Origin: Psettodes erumei
Taxonomy: Eukaryota; Chordata; Actinopteri; Pleuronectiformes; Psettodidae
Assembly (NCBI GenBank): GCA_016785225.1
Contig: JAFBJZ010000618.1
Coordinates: 16,001-80,000, forward strand
Reading direction: 5' to 3'
DNA length: 64,000 nucleotides
Shown here piece after piece: positions 1 through 12,396 of the stretch. Position numbers and translations under genes: made by a program. How positions within the stretch are numbered: the first letter of the stretch is position 1; each line of letters opens with the position of its first letter. A model generated the notes under the pieces. The model saw only the letters and a program-made list of their open reading frames with translations. It made no database searches and was not told the origin of the DNA.

Positions 1-1291
1 TTATATAGATAGACTCAAAGTTAAACAAAAAAGCAAAGCCACTTCTGTAAACAATGCTTTGTTGTTTCATCTTTTCACCAAATAACAGAATAGTATCAGT
101 AATGGCAGAAAATTGTTATTCAGTCTCAAAATGTTATCAATATCAATAAGAATTCAGGATCCCCATCACTACTCATACACTACTACAGAAAAACAAGAAC
201 CATCATGTTTTTAGAATGTTGAGAATTTGAAAACGTGTCTCAACTTCCTATATTCTCCATTTCAAATAAAAAAAACCCTCTGCAGACATTTCCTTAAATT
301 CTGAAGCAGTGGTCACCCACCACAGCAAAATTAATGTAGTGGACACACTGAGATTATTAAAGCAATTCTATCTGTTCTAATTCTAAGTAATTCTATCGCA
401 GCTATGCGCCAGTATCTATATCTCTATCTACTTTTGATCAAAATATCTGTGTGTATGTGATTCACTCTTGATAATAATCTAAACATCTGTTAAATACTCC
501 ATGAAATGGCACTCATTCTTTTTTCTTTTTAAGATGGTAAGTGTACTCAGTAAGTGGGTATTTATCGCATATCTGACCTGTTTTCAGTTAATTTCTCCCC
601 ACAAACATTTTCTCTGGAATATGTAAACCAACACTGTCAGCTTCTCATTTGTGTTACAATACATGTAGACAAGGAGAAAAAGAAACTGTTGAACTGTTAA
701 TTTAATTACCAGTTTAGGTTTAGCAACTTAACTATCCATTAGTGAAATTAAATTGCACTCTCCTAAGTCACGCACATGAATTATTCATAGAGAGGTATTC
801 AATGATGTAATGGAAGAGCAGCACTTCCAACATACTTCATGGATGTTCTCTTACTGATGGTTAAATGGTTTAAAGAGTGACAAATAACTGGTTATGTGTG
901 CAAAAGTACTTGCTAGGCTGCAGCATGTTGTGCATGATAACAAACTTGGACTGACTACGTGTGATAAAGGGCAACTTCACTTTATCCTTAAGCACATGGC
1001 TCAGCTATTGGCTTTTCATGCTTCAGAATATTATTTTCTTGACTGCTAAAAAAAAATCCACAATCGGTCAACCTCCAGCAGGGGCACCATTTGGCACTGT
1101 AAAAGCTATGGAGTATCAACAGGCCACCTGTGTGTGATTTTCCCTATGACTGAGCCTTGGAGCGCTTGTAAAAAAAAAACAAGAAAAATGTTTGCAGCCT
1201 GCTTTTAGCCAGGCCGTGATGTCATGTTGCCTGACCAGCAGCCAGCCACCCTCCCACGCTCCTGAAAAAAATCATTGAGAAAGCACTTTAT
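1..1291. other. AT-rich sequence without a recognised gene
   Basis: No open reading frame, RNA gene or repeat that I recognise is visible here. The stretch is AT-rich with short homopolymers. It ends where the inverted LTR-like repeat begins. Confidence 0.5.
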
Positions 1292-1782
1292 ATGTGTTGG
1301 GCCAGCGTAACACGTGGTCACCAATTGTTCTTTACCTCACGGGGGCACCATTTGCTGGAGCACCCTTTGTTGAGGTTGCCTACTAAGGGCACTAATTATT
1401 GGGGTTTGGCTATCCAAAATAGTTAATAATTATTAGATTAATAATTATTAATTATTAAATAATTGGATCTAATACATTAGATCACCTCGGGGCACCACCC
1501 TTGTTACAAGGGAAAGATAGCCAATTTATTAAATCAATCTCATAACTAGTACTAAATTGTCAATTTGGAACTCTGATTAATAATTAATTTAATAACTAGA
1601 ACCAAAATTACCAGATTAACAACTAGTTTAGGTAGAAGGAATTTGGAGTTCTTGACCGTGTAGAGGTTGGCGGAATTCACTCTTGTGCAACATTAAACAG
1701 ACAACAGGTATGTTTAATAATCATTTATTAACAAGAATAAAAGAAAAGGAAACATACAATCTAGCTACAGTGTACTTTCTAC

Positions 1783-1784
<2 letters not shown>

Positions 1785-1840
<56 letters not shown>
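1785..1840. repeat. (GT)n microsatellite
   Basis: About 28 uninterrupted GT dinucleotides inside LTR-like copy 1. A second GT tract follows, and both have (CA)n counterparts in the inverted copy. Confidence 0.95.
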
Positions 1841-1841
<1 letters not shown>

Positions 1842-1909
1842 AAAATGGCTGCTGAGGCCTGAGAGGCCCTGAACAAAGAAGATCTGTGGAGGCACTCAGA
1901 CCATGTGCT

Positions 1910-1910
<1 letters not shown>

Positions 1911-1962
<52 letters not shown>
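1911..1962. repeat. (GT)n microsatellite
   Basis: About 26 GT dinucleotides. This second tract of LTR-like copy 1 corresponds to the (CA)n tract at 12214-12260. Confidence 0.95.
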
Positions 1963-1964
<2 letters not shown>

Positions 1965-2905
1965 CATGAGGTGCCAGGTTAGAGGAAGGATGGTTAGTTA
2001 GCATGCAAGCGTAACCTAACTACATCTACTTAACAATGTGGCAGAGCCAACTATACAATAACCTGTCTACCAAACTGATCACAACACTCAGTAAACACAA
2101 ATACATCAAATCACAGTCCTTGATTTATCTTTAGCTTAGCTTATCTTAGCTTGACTAGGCCCAGTTGGTGTTACCAGTTCTGCTGTGAGAGACACTCTCT
2201 CTGGTGTGTTGCTCCTTTGGCTGGTGGTTCCTGATGGAAGGGCCAAGCAGAGAGAGTTGGAATTCCGATGTTGGAAGGCAGTCTTTGCTGTGCGGTCCTG
2301 ATGGCGGATGCTGGAGGGAAACTGGCCGCTCCTTTGACGTAGTTGGTTAGCAGCTAGGTGCTAACTTGCTGTGTGGCTCCTGTTGTATGGAGGATTAGCC
2401 TACAAACCTTATGTTTGTTGGCTAATGGAGTTTGTTTGCCGGATCTTGATCGTTCCTCAGCAGGCTCTCGCGTCACTGCTGTGAGGAAAGGTCTGAGGAT
2501 CTGCTTTGGTCAGCAGGCTACCTCAGACGGCCAGCTGCAGCTGCACAGCTGGGGATCCCTGGAGAGCGGTTCCAGGGTGGAGTTGGAAGAGTTGTTGAAG
2601 AGGAGTAGTTGCAAGAGAAGAGAAGAGGAAGGAAGAGAAGAGTAGAGAAGAGAAGAGAAGAGGAAGGAAGAGAAAGGAGCTTCAAGAGAAGAGAGCGAAT
2701 AAAGGCTGAGCACAGCCTTTATATGACTTGATGACCTCAGAGGTCACATGCCACAGTCATCCAGTGGTGGCTGCTGGATCGGATTTCACACCTGGAAGGT
2801 TGTGGGACTTTAAGGTTCCGGTGCTTTCCTTTGTCTCCAAGACAAACAAAGCCATGTGGTCGAAACTTGGTTATGCGTGGTGAGCCTCCATTGCTCACCA
2901 CCAGG

Positions 2906-3713
2906 TTCAGGTCCCAACAGAGTTGAGCTTCCCGACAGCCTGGTGGATGAAGCTGTCCTTTAGCCTGCTGGTTCTGGCCTGGAGACTCCGCTGTCATGTT
3001 CCTGATGGAAGCAGGCTGAAGAGGCATTGGGATGGGTGGGTTTCTGTATGAATAAATTTGCACATGGAGACATGTGGGAGCACAAACAAAAAAGTCTTCC
3101 ATTATTTTTTCCAGCCACGCTGGCAGGATGAAATCACATCAGGTGAGCCACTTTCCATGAAACACAAAATCCACTCTAACCGTTAAACAAAATATTTCTC
3201 AACAAACACAATAACACAATCATAATAAAAAAAACAGGCATACTTACTGGCATAATACTGGGATGACTTAAAGTGGGCATTTACTTCCTTGTTTTTATGC
3301 TATATTTGTATTTTTTCTGAAATCCCTGTGAAGCATCCGCGATATGCATTGATAAGATGGTTTCTTGCAGTTGCAAATTTGACTGATATACACTGTGTAT
3401 GTGCTCACAAAGAATTATATCATTGTTTCTGGCTTCAACTTGGGAAAATCTGCTTCAGACTCTCGACATACACCTATTTTGTGTTAAATTTTGAGATAAT
3501 CCTTTGTCTGCAACTCTACTATTTCACTGAACAGAGCAGAGCAATTAGTTTGTGTAAGATAGGATGCATCCTCATAGAATGACAGAAATAGAAAGATGTA
3601 AAATCTTTTTATGCTGATTTACATCACGGAATCTCTGATCAAATTCTCCCCGTAGGGCTTCCAGAACTTCATCAAGTTCTTTGGGTTTGAAGTGCTGTTC
3701 CAGAGGTAGGTCA
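2906..3713. other. no recognised gene
   Basis: Sequence just outside LTR-like copy 1. It does not match the flank of copy 2, so the repeat border at 2905 is sharp. Short open frames are present but none resembles a known protein. Confidence 0.4.
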
Positions 3714-3953
3714 TTAGTGGTGACAGCTCTTTCTGGCAAAATTTGGGAGGGGAATCAAATCTCTGATAGGTGTATAAAAGGTAGTTATTGTGTTCTGGAA
3801 TGCTGCGATTGCTTTCAGCATGTTGCTTGGAAGCTTATGTCTCCTTTGAAGCTGCAAACTCAGAGCGTTCAGGTGGATGATGAAATCCATCACTAGAGCC
3901 AGCCATTTAATTCCTTGTGAGTCTTCCAGCTTCTTGCTGTCCAGAAAAGTCAT
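3714..3953 (-). pseudogene. hAT/ZBED5-GTF2IRD2-like transposase fragment
   Basis: The minus-strand frame of about 79 codons reads WLALVMDFIIHLNALSLQLQ followed by a leucine/methionine-rich stretch ending in AIAAFQNTI. This layout (a W..D/V..I..HLN.LN..LQG core, then a VKAF segment) is typical of the hAT-derived domain in ZBED5, FAM200 and GTF2IRD2-like proteins. Only this piece of the roughly 600-residue family survives, with stops on both sides, so it is a dead transposase relic. The family call rests on pattern recognition and has not been tested by alignment. Confidence 0.5.
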
Positions 3954-5949
3954 AATCTCACTCTAAACTGTTACAGCACATTTCGCATGGACAACCATCA
4001 TCTTACCAGGTATCACAAAATCACGATACTCTCTCATTTGTTTTTTTTTTTAAATTCAGTGCTGGAATTTTCTGTTAAATACACTGGAGCCCATCTTACG
4101 ACACAAACAACCCTTTGCACAACACTTGTTTAGTTTTGATACGAGTGACCACTGATATATGATTCAGTGACAACTGACAAAGTTGCTTTGGGTCACATAC
4201 CACATAAGCAGGGGATCTGGGGACCTTTGCTGGATGTCTGAGCTCTTTCTTTCCCCACATTTCTAATGTCTCTACGCTGACTCTTCAGTAAAGTCATTCA
4301 GATTGTCCTTGCAACTTGTCTCGCAAAGACATGGAAGAAGATTAACCATGGTGTCTGTGGGAATAACTACAATTTCTACTGTCGACATACAAGCTAAGAA
4401 TATGTGCTTAAAGCTCAGATGATAACAAAAATGACCACGAAGCTATACGTATATTGAAAGCATTATGCTTTAGCTAATACACTTGCACACAGCCAGTCAC
4501 AGACAGTAACAAGTGGCTGATGAGTGCTTTTTACTCCAGTGACTAATACAAAGTCCATCCACTTAAATTTGGGCTTGAGTTACTTCAGACACCTCAGATG
4601 GTTTGTAGCCTGCTGCTTTTTGGTGAAGTTGATGCACCGCAGCATGGTGGCTGCTCTGTGTTTGTATAACCAGCACAACATATTTGCTAGCAAGCTGTTA
4701 GGGATGGACGGACTGGTGTTCACTGAATTTTTCACTAGTGCCCTTCAGTTTTGGTTTCTTTTTGCTTTAGTCTTAATTTTTTTCTTGTTTATCACACTGT
4801 TCTGTGTCTTTTTTGTATTATACTACTTAGTAAAAGCCCAAGTATTATATTGCATACTTATAGCATATATTTTAACGGTTGCCTTCAGTCATCTATCCTG
4901 TGTAGTTGCTGTGGGTGCTGTGATCATACAGTGTGTTGATGTTTATATTTGTGCTGGTGTCTAGTGCAGCCCATAGCCCACCAAATGACCACAGAATGTG
5001 GCTGCATTGTGTTCATGTTCCTCTAAGGCTATTCAGCATTCACATTTCTAACAGATACTTTACTTGCTCTAAAAACTGTATGACCCCCACACAAGCTTGT
5101 CAAGAATGTCTTTAAACAATATACAGAGTGTATGTAGCGTTGCCCACATCCACATTAAGCCAATAAAATTCATTAACACATTTTCAGTTTTCACCCCAAA
5201 AACTATTCTTTTGGAAAGAGATGACAGAAATATGAGACAAGAATGATGTCATAAAATATGTAAATATGTAAATTAGAATATATTCTGAACCAGCATTGGA
5301 TTGAATCAGATAGAAATATACACATGCATAAATATCATCAAATTAAATTCCTTGGTTGAATGTTTCTGTTCTATATATGTCAGGAACTGGGTGGAGCTGG
5401 TGCCAGGATACTGGGGTGTTACTGTATGTTTCCTCAGCATATCTGGAACTATACCACTAAATACTGTATGTTGAACTATTGAAGAGTGTCAGGCATAATA
5501 ACAAGATGTGTACGTGTATTGAGTAGTGTCGTGGAAATTGTCTGGAAAAGATAGCACTTTGGACACATAAAAGAAACTAGAAAGGGTTAAAGTATTAGAG
5601 TATATTGTAATTACAATAGGAGATCAACAATACCTCAGCACATGTGGTGGAAAGGAGGATCTCAAACTTACAACAGCAAAACGTTCAACCTTTATAGCAT
5701 CTTTAAAGGTCATGGTCTTTCATACTATTGGCTAGTTTCCCCAAAGTTAAAAACATTCTTGTCCACTTGGCAAAATCCGAATCTGTGATGACCATAAATG
5801 CTCACACAGTTGTCCAACTTACACATGCATATGTAAGTAAGAACAGTAGCCTCATGCTGTGGCACCAGTCAAATATGCAGCGTCTTCCTTTCTTGGTAAC
5901 TCTAAGACACTGGTGTCACCTAATGTTACAGCAGCTCCGTACTTTCTCA
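3954..5949. other. no recognised gene
   Basis: AT-rich sequence. The longest frame (4524-4964, +) encodes a hydrophobic, phenylalanine-rich peptide with no domain I recognise and no splice context, so I do not call it a gene. If the integrase relic further right belonged to a minus-strand retroelement, its env region would fall here, but I see no env signature. Confidence 0.4.
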
Positions 5950-8900
5950 CCTATTTCTTAGTTTTTGTAACGTTTTTAGTATATTTCTCCAATCTTTTTT
6001 CTACTTACGTCGGCACTTTAAGCGAGTGCGCAACTATGGATGTTCACTCTGTTATTATTGTAGTTTGCGCCTTGCTGTTTATGGAACTTTTTGGTGTGGC
6101 TGAAGGAAACACACTCAACCATGGCTCCCCATTCAACCACGGCTCTATTGTTTACACCCGGGATCAGCTGTTCGCCCTGCGCCACACACCCCTCCTCGGC
6201 GTGGAGAGGCCGGCGATACCCAAGGAGCTACGGAGGAGGAGAAGAGGCTGCAGATCGGGAGTGAAGCGCAGGGAGCAGAAAAAAAACGGTATAAGCCATG
6301 TCTACCGTCTGTCATCATGGGGAACGTAAGATCTCTCCCCAACAAGATGGAAGAGCTAGCGGCGCTGACCCGGCTGCAGAGGGAGTACCGGGAATGCAGC
6401 CTCATGTGCTTCACGGAGACGTGGCTGAGTGAACTTTCTCCGGACTCACACGTCACTCTGGACGGTTTTCAACTACTTCGGGCAGACAGGAATGCAATGG
6501 AGAGCGGTAAGAAGAAGAAGGGGGGGAATTGCTGTGTTTGTGAATGAGAGATGGTGCCATCCGGGACACATAACAGTTAAAGAGCAACTCTGCACCAGAG
6601 ACTTGGAGCTGTTAGCGGTTAGCATGCGGCCATACTACCTCCCGAGGGAGTTTTCACATGTCATCGCTGTGACTGTGTACATCCCCCCCTCAGCGGATGC
6701 TGCTACAGCTACAGACCTGATCCACACTACTGTCTCTCAACTACAAAACCAGCACCCCAATCCTTCCTCCTCATCTCCGGTGACTTTAATCACACTTCCC
6801 TGTCCACTTCTCTTCCCACCCTCACCCAGTATGTGAAATGTCACACTAGAGACAATAAGACTCTGGACCTCCTGTATGCCAACATCAACAATGCATACAC
6901 ATCATCCCCCTCCCCCGCTGGGTCGTTCAGATCACAACCTCGTCCACCTAACCACTGACTACACCCCCATGGTGAAGAAACAACCCCCCTGTGGAGAGGC
7001 TCGTGAAGCAGTGGTCCGAGGAGAGCAGGGCTAGGCTCAGAGACTGTCTCCAGACGACTGACTGGGATGCACTCTGCAGCCCCCACGGCAGTGATATCGA
7101 CAGCATGACCCACTGCATCACGGATTATATCAATTTCTGTGTGGATAACACTGTACCTTCCAAGTCGGTGCTGTGTTTCCCGAATAACAAACCCTGGGTG
7201 ACTTCTGAGATTAAGGCCCTACTGAACGAGAAGAAGAGGGTCTTCAGCTCTGGGGACAAGGAGGAGCTGCGCAGAGTCCAGAAGGAGCTCCGGCTTAAGA
7301 TCAGGCAGGGGAAGGACTGCTACAGGAGGAAACTGGAAGAACGGCTGGAGCAGAATAACACAAGAGATGTCTGGAGAGGGCTGCAGACCATTGCTGGAAA
7401 TGGGAAAGGAGGGAGGAGAGACCAGGCCAGTGGGGACAAGGACTGGGCTGACAAGCTAAATCTGTTTTTCAATAGATTTGACCCTTCCTCAGCTCTCTCC
7501 CTCACCTGCGCGGCCCCCTCACCACACCTCCCCTGCCCTGCCCCCCTCCCCCCACAGCTCCTCAGCCTGCCACCCTCAACATCAATCAACCAGGCCACCC
7601 CTCCCCCTCTGAGTCTCTCACCACCCATCATCCCCACACCCTCACCCCAGTCTTTCTCCACACACCTCTCAATAACAGATGATCAGGTGAGAAGTCAACT
7701 TAAAAAGATCAAGGCTAGGAAGGCCCGGGACCAGACGGCATCAGCCCAAGACTACTCAAGGACTGTGCTGACCAGCTCTGTGGTGTGCTCAGGCACCTGT
7801 TCAATTTGAGCCTGAGCCTGGAGAAAGTCCCAGCCCTGTGGAAGACCTCCTGCGTGGTACCAGTACCAAAGACACCGCGCCCCAAGGAGCCTAACCACTT
7901 TAGACCTGTTGCCTTGACTTCTCACCTGATGAAGACCATGGAGAGGATCATCCTTCGACACCTGCGATCCCTGGTGGGCACTCAGCTGGACCCCCTGCAG
8001 TTTGCTTACCGTCCTGGGATTGGGGTGGACGATGCAGTGATCTACCTGCTGCATAGATCACTGCTACACCTGGAGGACAGCGGGAGCGCTGTGAGGATCA
8101 TGTTTTTTGACTTCTCCAGCGCTTTTAACACTATCCAGCCAGCACTGCTTAGAGGGAAGATGGAAAGTGTGGGAGTCGACCGACACCTGGCTGCTTGGAT
8201 TACTGACTATCTCACCAACAGACCACAGTATGTGAGGATACATCAATGTGTGTCTGACGTGGTGCTCAACAGCACAGGTGCCCCTCAGGGTACAGTGCTC
8301 TCCCCCTTCCTCTTCACCCTCTACACGTTGGACTTCACCCACAACACCACACAGTGCCACATCCAGAAGTTCTCCGATGACACAGTCATTGCCGGCTGTG
8401 TTTCTGAGGGGAACGACATAGAATACAGGACTGTCATCAGGGACTTTGTCAGCTGGAGTGAGCTCAACCAGCTTCAGCTCAACACCAGCAAGACAAAAGA
8501 GATGATAGTCAACTTCCAGAGGAAAGCATCCCCATTAACGCCAGTAAACATCCAGGGATCGGACATAGAGGTGGTGGAAAGCTACAAATTCCTGGGTGTT
8601 CACCTGAACAATAAACTGGACTGGACTGAAAACACCCAAGCCCTCTACAAGAAGGGCCAGAGTCGCCTCCACCTGCTGAGGAGACTGAGGTCTTTCGGGG
8701 TGGGCAGGACCCTGTTAAGGACTTTCTATGATTCTGTGGTGGCCTCAGCCATTTTCTTTGCTGTGGCCTGCTGGAGAGGAGGCAGACGGACAGAGACAGG
8801 AGCAGGATCAATAGACTGATCAGGAGAGCAAGCTCTGTCCTGGACTGTACCCTGGACTCTGTAGAGGATGTGGGGGAGAGAAGGATGTTAGCTAAGCTGA

Positions 8901-9317
8901 CATCCATCATGGATAACACCTCTCACCCCCTACATGACACGGTGGGGTCCCTGAGCAGCTCCTTCAGCAGCAGACTGTTACACCCACGGTGTAAGAAGGA
9001 GAGGTTCCGCAGGTCCTTCATCCCAACCGCTGTCAGGCTCTACAACACATCCACCACCTGAAATCTGTTGTTGGAACTGTGGTCACATCACCATACTCGT
9101 TGTCATATAATATATCAGTCCATAATTTTTTTTTTTTTTTTTTTTTTTACAATTGTTGTACAATTGACTTCTTGTTTCTCCTGTCAGCAATGCTGACAAC
9201 TCTGTAAATTATGCTCACTTTGTCTTTCTTTCTTTTGTTTCTTTTCACCTTTCCTCTGCTGCTGTAACATGTAAATTTCCCCGTTGTGGGATTAATAAAG
9301 TTAATCTAATCTAATTC
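5950..9317 (+). mobile_element. L2/CR1-like non-LTR retrotransposon (LINE), decayed
   Basis: A nearly complete LINE unit. It has a leader from roughly 5950, an endonuclease from about 6317, a linker, a reverse transcriptase (7785-8819), a C-terminal tail ending at 9061, and a short 3' UTR. It ends in a TAATCTAATCTAATT-type tail, as L2-group LINEs do. A run of about 23 T (9126-9148) lies in the 3' UTR. The 3' end abuts a minus-strand integrase relic, so the LINE probably inserted into an older retroelement. The 5' border is approximate. L2 versus Rex1/CR1 cannot be settled without alignment. Confidence 0.8.
6299..9061 (+). pseudogene. LINE ORF2 (endonuclease plus reverse transcriptase), frameshifted
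   Basis: The endonuclease begins with GNVRSLPNKMEEL and contains the TETWLSE motif. A frameshift in the G run near 6525 moves it to the frame reading GGIAVFVNERW. A second shift near 6765 leads to the SGDFNH motif, and a third near 7730 precedes the RT domain. The RT shows FRPVALTSHLMKTMERI, FDFSSAFNTIQ, GAPQGTVLSPFLF and FSDDT (an FADD box variant). A further break near 8816 separates the final IPTAVRLYNTSTT segment. The enzyme would have copied LINE RNA at the nicked target; with at least four lesions this copy is inactive. The intact-looking motifs suggest moderate age. Confidence 0.8.
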
Positions 9318-10360
9318 TGAATTCTCTTGGAGTGGAACCACAGCCCTTTGTGCCCTCTGGTGCTTTGCACTCCACTGAAATAGGTTCTGCTGTTTCTGGG
9401 ACATACTGAAATTTAATGTCACCAAATCTTTTCCCCTGTCCATTAACTGTAGAGTCATTTCTGGCATCATCAAAAATGTGCAAAGACTCATTGACATTAT
9501 CCAGATCATGGACACTCTCACCTTCTAGGTTCTTCATGCATCTCTTCTTCTGCATGTGCTTCCACATTTTGTTCCAGCTCTCTTGAGCCTTCATCAGCTC
9601 TGCTATGTGAGTGTGGTGCCTCTTCTCTTGGTGTTTTGATGCAGTGCAATAAATGATACCACATCGGACACCCTTAACTTGGACTGCTGTTCCACTACTG
9701 TGAACAACTTCAAACGGCCCCTTTGTGGTGTTCGTATACCACTTTGTTCTTAACACCTTCACGAATACCTTGTCTACAGGTTGCACTGTACTCCCCTTTT
9801 GCTCATTGAGTCTCTCCTGCACCTCCTCTTTTCTCTGCATGTCAGAAATATATTAACACATACTTTTATGCAAACCAGCCATATATGTAACATATGCTCT
9901 CATTTCATCTTCCAAAAGGGCCAGACTTGGACCTTTTCCACTTGTGCGCAAACAAGGCGCTGGCATCCGTCTTCCTGGGGCCAACTCATGAGGTGTCATG
10001 TAAATCACACAGCTCACTCGAGCAACACACCATCGGTGCCAGTGGAAGTGCCGTCACCCAATTTAGACCCGTATCCTGGCAGATTTTGTCAATGCGATTT
10101 TTCAAAACACCATTCATTTTTTCACAAATCCCTTGGCTTTGAGGATGACAGACTGCTCTAAGATGCTGTTAAATTCCCAGTTTTTGCAAAATCAATTTTA
10201 TTGTCTTATCCACAAACTCTTTCCCACTGTCTGAGGATATCTGATGTGGAAGTCCCCACCTGCTTATGGCCTCTCTACACAAAAACTTGGCAACAGACTG
10301 AGCATCCTTCCACTCGGTTGGGCAAGCCTCAGAACATCGAGAAAATCTGTCCACAACTCT
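9318..10360 (-). pseudogene. retroviral-type integrase relic (ERV/LTR element pol 3' end)
   Basis: On the minus strand, 10354-10169 encodes part of a retroviral integrase core (RWGLPHQISSDSGKEFVD), followed by an HPQSQG...EKMN box in a shifted frame. Next comes an MTPHELGPR-like segment, and then a C-terminal domain (9840-9318) with VFVKVLRTKW, KGPFEVV and TAVQVKG. The order matches the C-terminal half of an ERV1-type or related integrase. The N-terminal zinc finger and the first catalytic aspartate region are not recognisable, and stops and frameshifts break the frame. The left end is cut by the 3' tail of the LINE. It is an old, dead copy of an endogenous retroelement. Confidence 0.7.
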
Positions 10361-11305
10361 CTTTAATACTTTACTGTTATATCCTCATTTCTCTTTATTT
10401 CCTTATTTTCGCTTTACTTTTTCACTTATCTTTTCTCTTAACTCTTCACTCATTTTTTTTCCAATTCCCCTGGGCCCAGGGTTGTTACTTTTTTCTCTTT
10501 TAACCAATCCGACTATTTCTCAAAGCCAACTTTCATGTTGTGACTAATTTACACATCTTACCATTAAGAAGGTGAGGGCCCAATCTTCATTGATCTCGTG
10601 TGGTGTTATTTAGCTCACTTTATCATTACTAATTAGGCTATTCTACACTTTTTACTTCTTTCAACTTTCAATTTCAACTTCATATTTTTTAATCCTCTCT
10701 ATCATACGCCCCCCTTTTGCATTACCTGCAATGCAATAAAAACAAATTTGTAATGGAGGCTCACTCCAAACATCAACACAGCATGGGATGCACACACAGA
10801 TGATTCTTTACGGTGCAACCAGACAGCACAAGCACAACAGCCCCAACAAATGAACCAGTCCCCAATCATGTGAGAAATGCTCACCGTATTTCCCAGCTTG
10901 GTGGAGGAGTAGGTGCGCTGAAGTTGTCAGCTACATGCAGGCCACAACATGTTCTAAGTTCGTGATGCCAAGTTTTTGTTGTTTCCAAATAGCGATGATG
11001 TGAAGATGATGAAGGAATCTCCGCTGACACTGTCTTGCTTGCATATAAAGGCTTATTACAAGAAGTTCAGCATCAAGACAAGCACCATGGACAGCTTGGA
11101 AAGGATTCAGGGCCAATGTGAATCTCTCCCGAAATAGCTCTGAGTACCCATTTATATAGACAGGTTGTCTAAACATAAGGTAAACATGTGGAACCCCTCA
11201 GTCACAGACAATCCTTTAGGTCCCCTCAACTTTTGACCTTAACCTTTGACCCTGGGGTCTCTAAACTAACATACCTCAGGATGTTTACGATGATACCACA
11301 GAAGT
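10361..11305. other. no recognised gene
   Basis: Pyrimidine-rich and AT-rich sequence between the integrase relic and LTR-like copy 2. A TATAAAGG-like box near 11045 has no supporting gene. It may be further decayed retroelement internal sequence. Confidence 0.35.
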
Positions 11306-12212
11306 TGAACCTGGTGGTGAGCAATGGAGGCTCACCACGCATAACCGAGTTTCAACCACATGGCTTTCTTGTCTTGGAGACAAAGGAAAGCGCCGGAACC
11401 TTATAGTCCCACAATCCTCCAGGTGTGAAATCCAATCCAGCAGCCAACACTGGATGACTGTGGCATGTGACCTCTGAGGTCATCAAGTCATATAAAGGCT
11501 TTGCTCAGCCTTTGTTGCTCTCTTCCTACTCATCTTCTTACTCCTCTCCCCACTCCTCTCCCTCCTCCTCTTCATGGTCTTCTCCTCCACTCAACTCCAC
11601 CCTGGAACCGCTCTCCAGGGACCCCCAGCTGTGCAGCTGCAGCTGGCCGTCTGAGGTAGCCTGCTGACCAAAGCAGATCCTCAGGCCTTTCCTCACAGCA
11701 GCGACGCGAGAGCCTGCTGAGGAATGATCAAGATCCGGCAAACAAATTCCATTAGCCAACAAACACAAGGTTTGTAGGCTAATCCTCCATACAACAGGAG
11801 CCACACAGCTAGTTAGCACCGAGCTGCTAACCAATCACGCCAAAGGAGCGGCCAGTTTCCCTCCAGCATCTGCCATCAGGACCACACAGCAAAGACTGCC
11901 TTCCAACATCGGAATTCCAACTCTCTCAGCTTGGCCCTTCCATCAGGAACCGCCAGCCAAAGGAGCAACACACCAGAGAGAGTGTCTCTCACACCAGAAC
12001 TGGTAAAACCATCTGGGCCTAGTCAAGCTAAAATAAGCTAAGCTAAGATAAAGCAAGAACTGTGATTTGATGTATTTGTGTTTTACTGAGTGTTGTGATC
12101 AGTTTGGTAGACAGGTTATTGTATAGTTGGCTCTGCCACATTGTTAAGTAGATGTTAGTTAGGTTATGCTTGCATGCTAACTAACCATCCTTCCTCTAAC
12201 CTGGCACCTCAT

Positions 12213-12213
<1 letters not shown>

Positions 12214-12260
<47 letters not shown>
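12214..12260. repeat. (CA)n microsatellite
   Basis: About 23 CA dinucleotides in LTR-like copy 2. A second CA tract lies at 12366-12394. Both mirror the GT tracts of copy 1. Confidence 0.95.
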
Positions 12261-12263
<3 letters not shown>

Positions 12264-12361
12264 TATCACATTCCACACATGCACTCACCCAGCACATGGT
12301 CTGAGTGCCTCCACAGATCTTCTTTGTTCAGGGCCTCCAGGCCTCAGCAGCCATTTTGACA

Positions 12362-12365
<4 letters not shown>

Positions 12366-12394
<29 letters not shown>
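12366..12394. repeat. (CA)n microsatellite
   Basis: About 14 CA dinucleotides, the second tract in LTR-like copy 2. Confidence 0.9.

Positions 12395-12396
<2 letters not shown>

Larger units (their letters stand above)
1292..2905 (-). mobile_element. LTR-like repeat, copy 1 (inverted relative to copy 2)
   Basis: This 1.6-kb block is the reverse complement of 11306-12884. They appear over 90% alike by eye, with (GT)n here opposite (CA)n there. Read on the minus strand it starts TGAACCTGG and ends GGCCCAACA, so it has the TG...CA ends of a long terminal repeat. A TATAAA-like box lies near 2720-2730 and an AATAAA-type signal near 1710-1725, in the right order for a minus-strand LTR. Near 1340 is TGGTGCCCCCGTGAGG (minus strand), which resembles a tRNA primer-binding site, and a shorter version lies near 1490; the internal border is therefore uncertain. 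No clear target duplication flanks it. It may be the 3' LTR of the element that left the integrase relic at 9.3-10.4 kb, or an unrelated solo LTR. Confidence 0.6.

Noticed and set aside
2358..2645. 95-codon frame kept in both LTR-like copies (also on 11538-11834)
   Set aside because: It is antisense to the LTR orientation and conserved simply because the two copies are alike. It has no known domain.
2737..3102. 121-codon minus-strand frame across the LTR border
   Set aside because: It runs from unique flank into the repeat. The part shared with 11188-11406 is only LTR sequence.
4524..4964. Possible membrane protein of 146 codons
   Set aside because: Hydrophobicity comes from T-rich sequence. 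No start context, splice sites or family resemblance.
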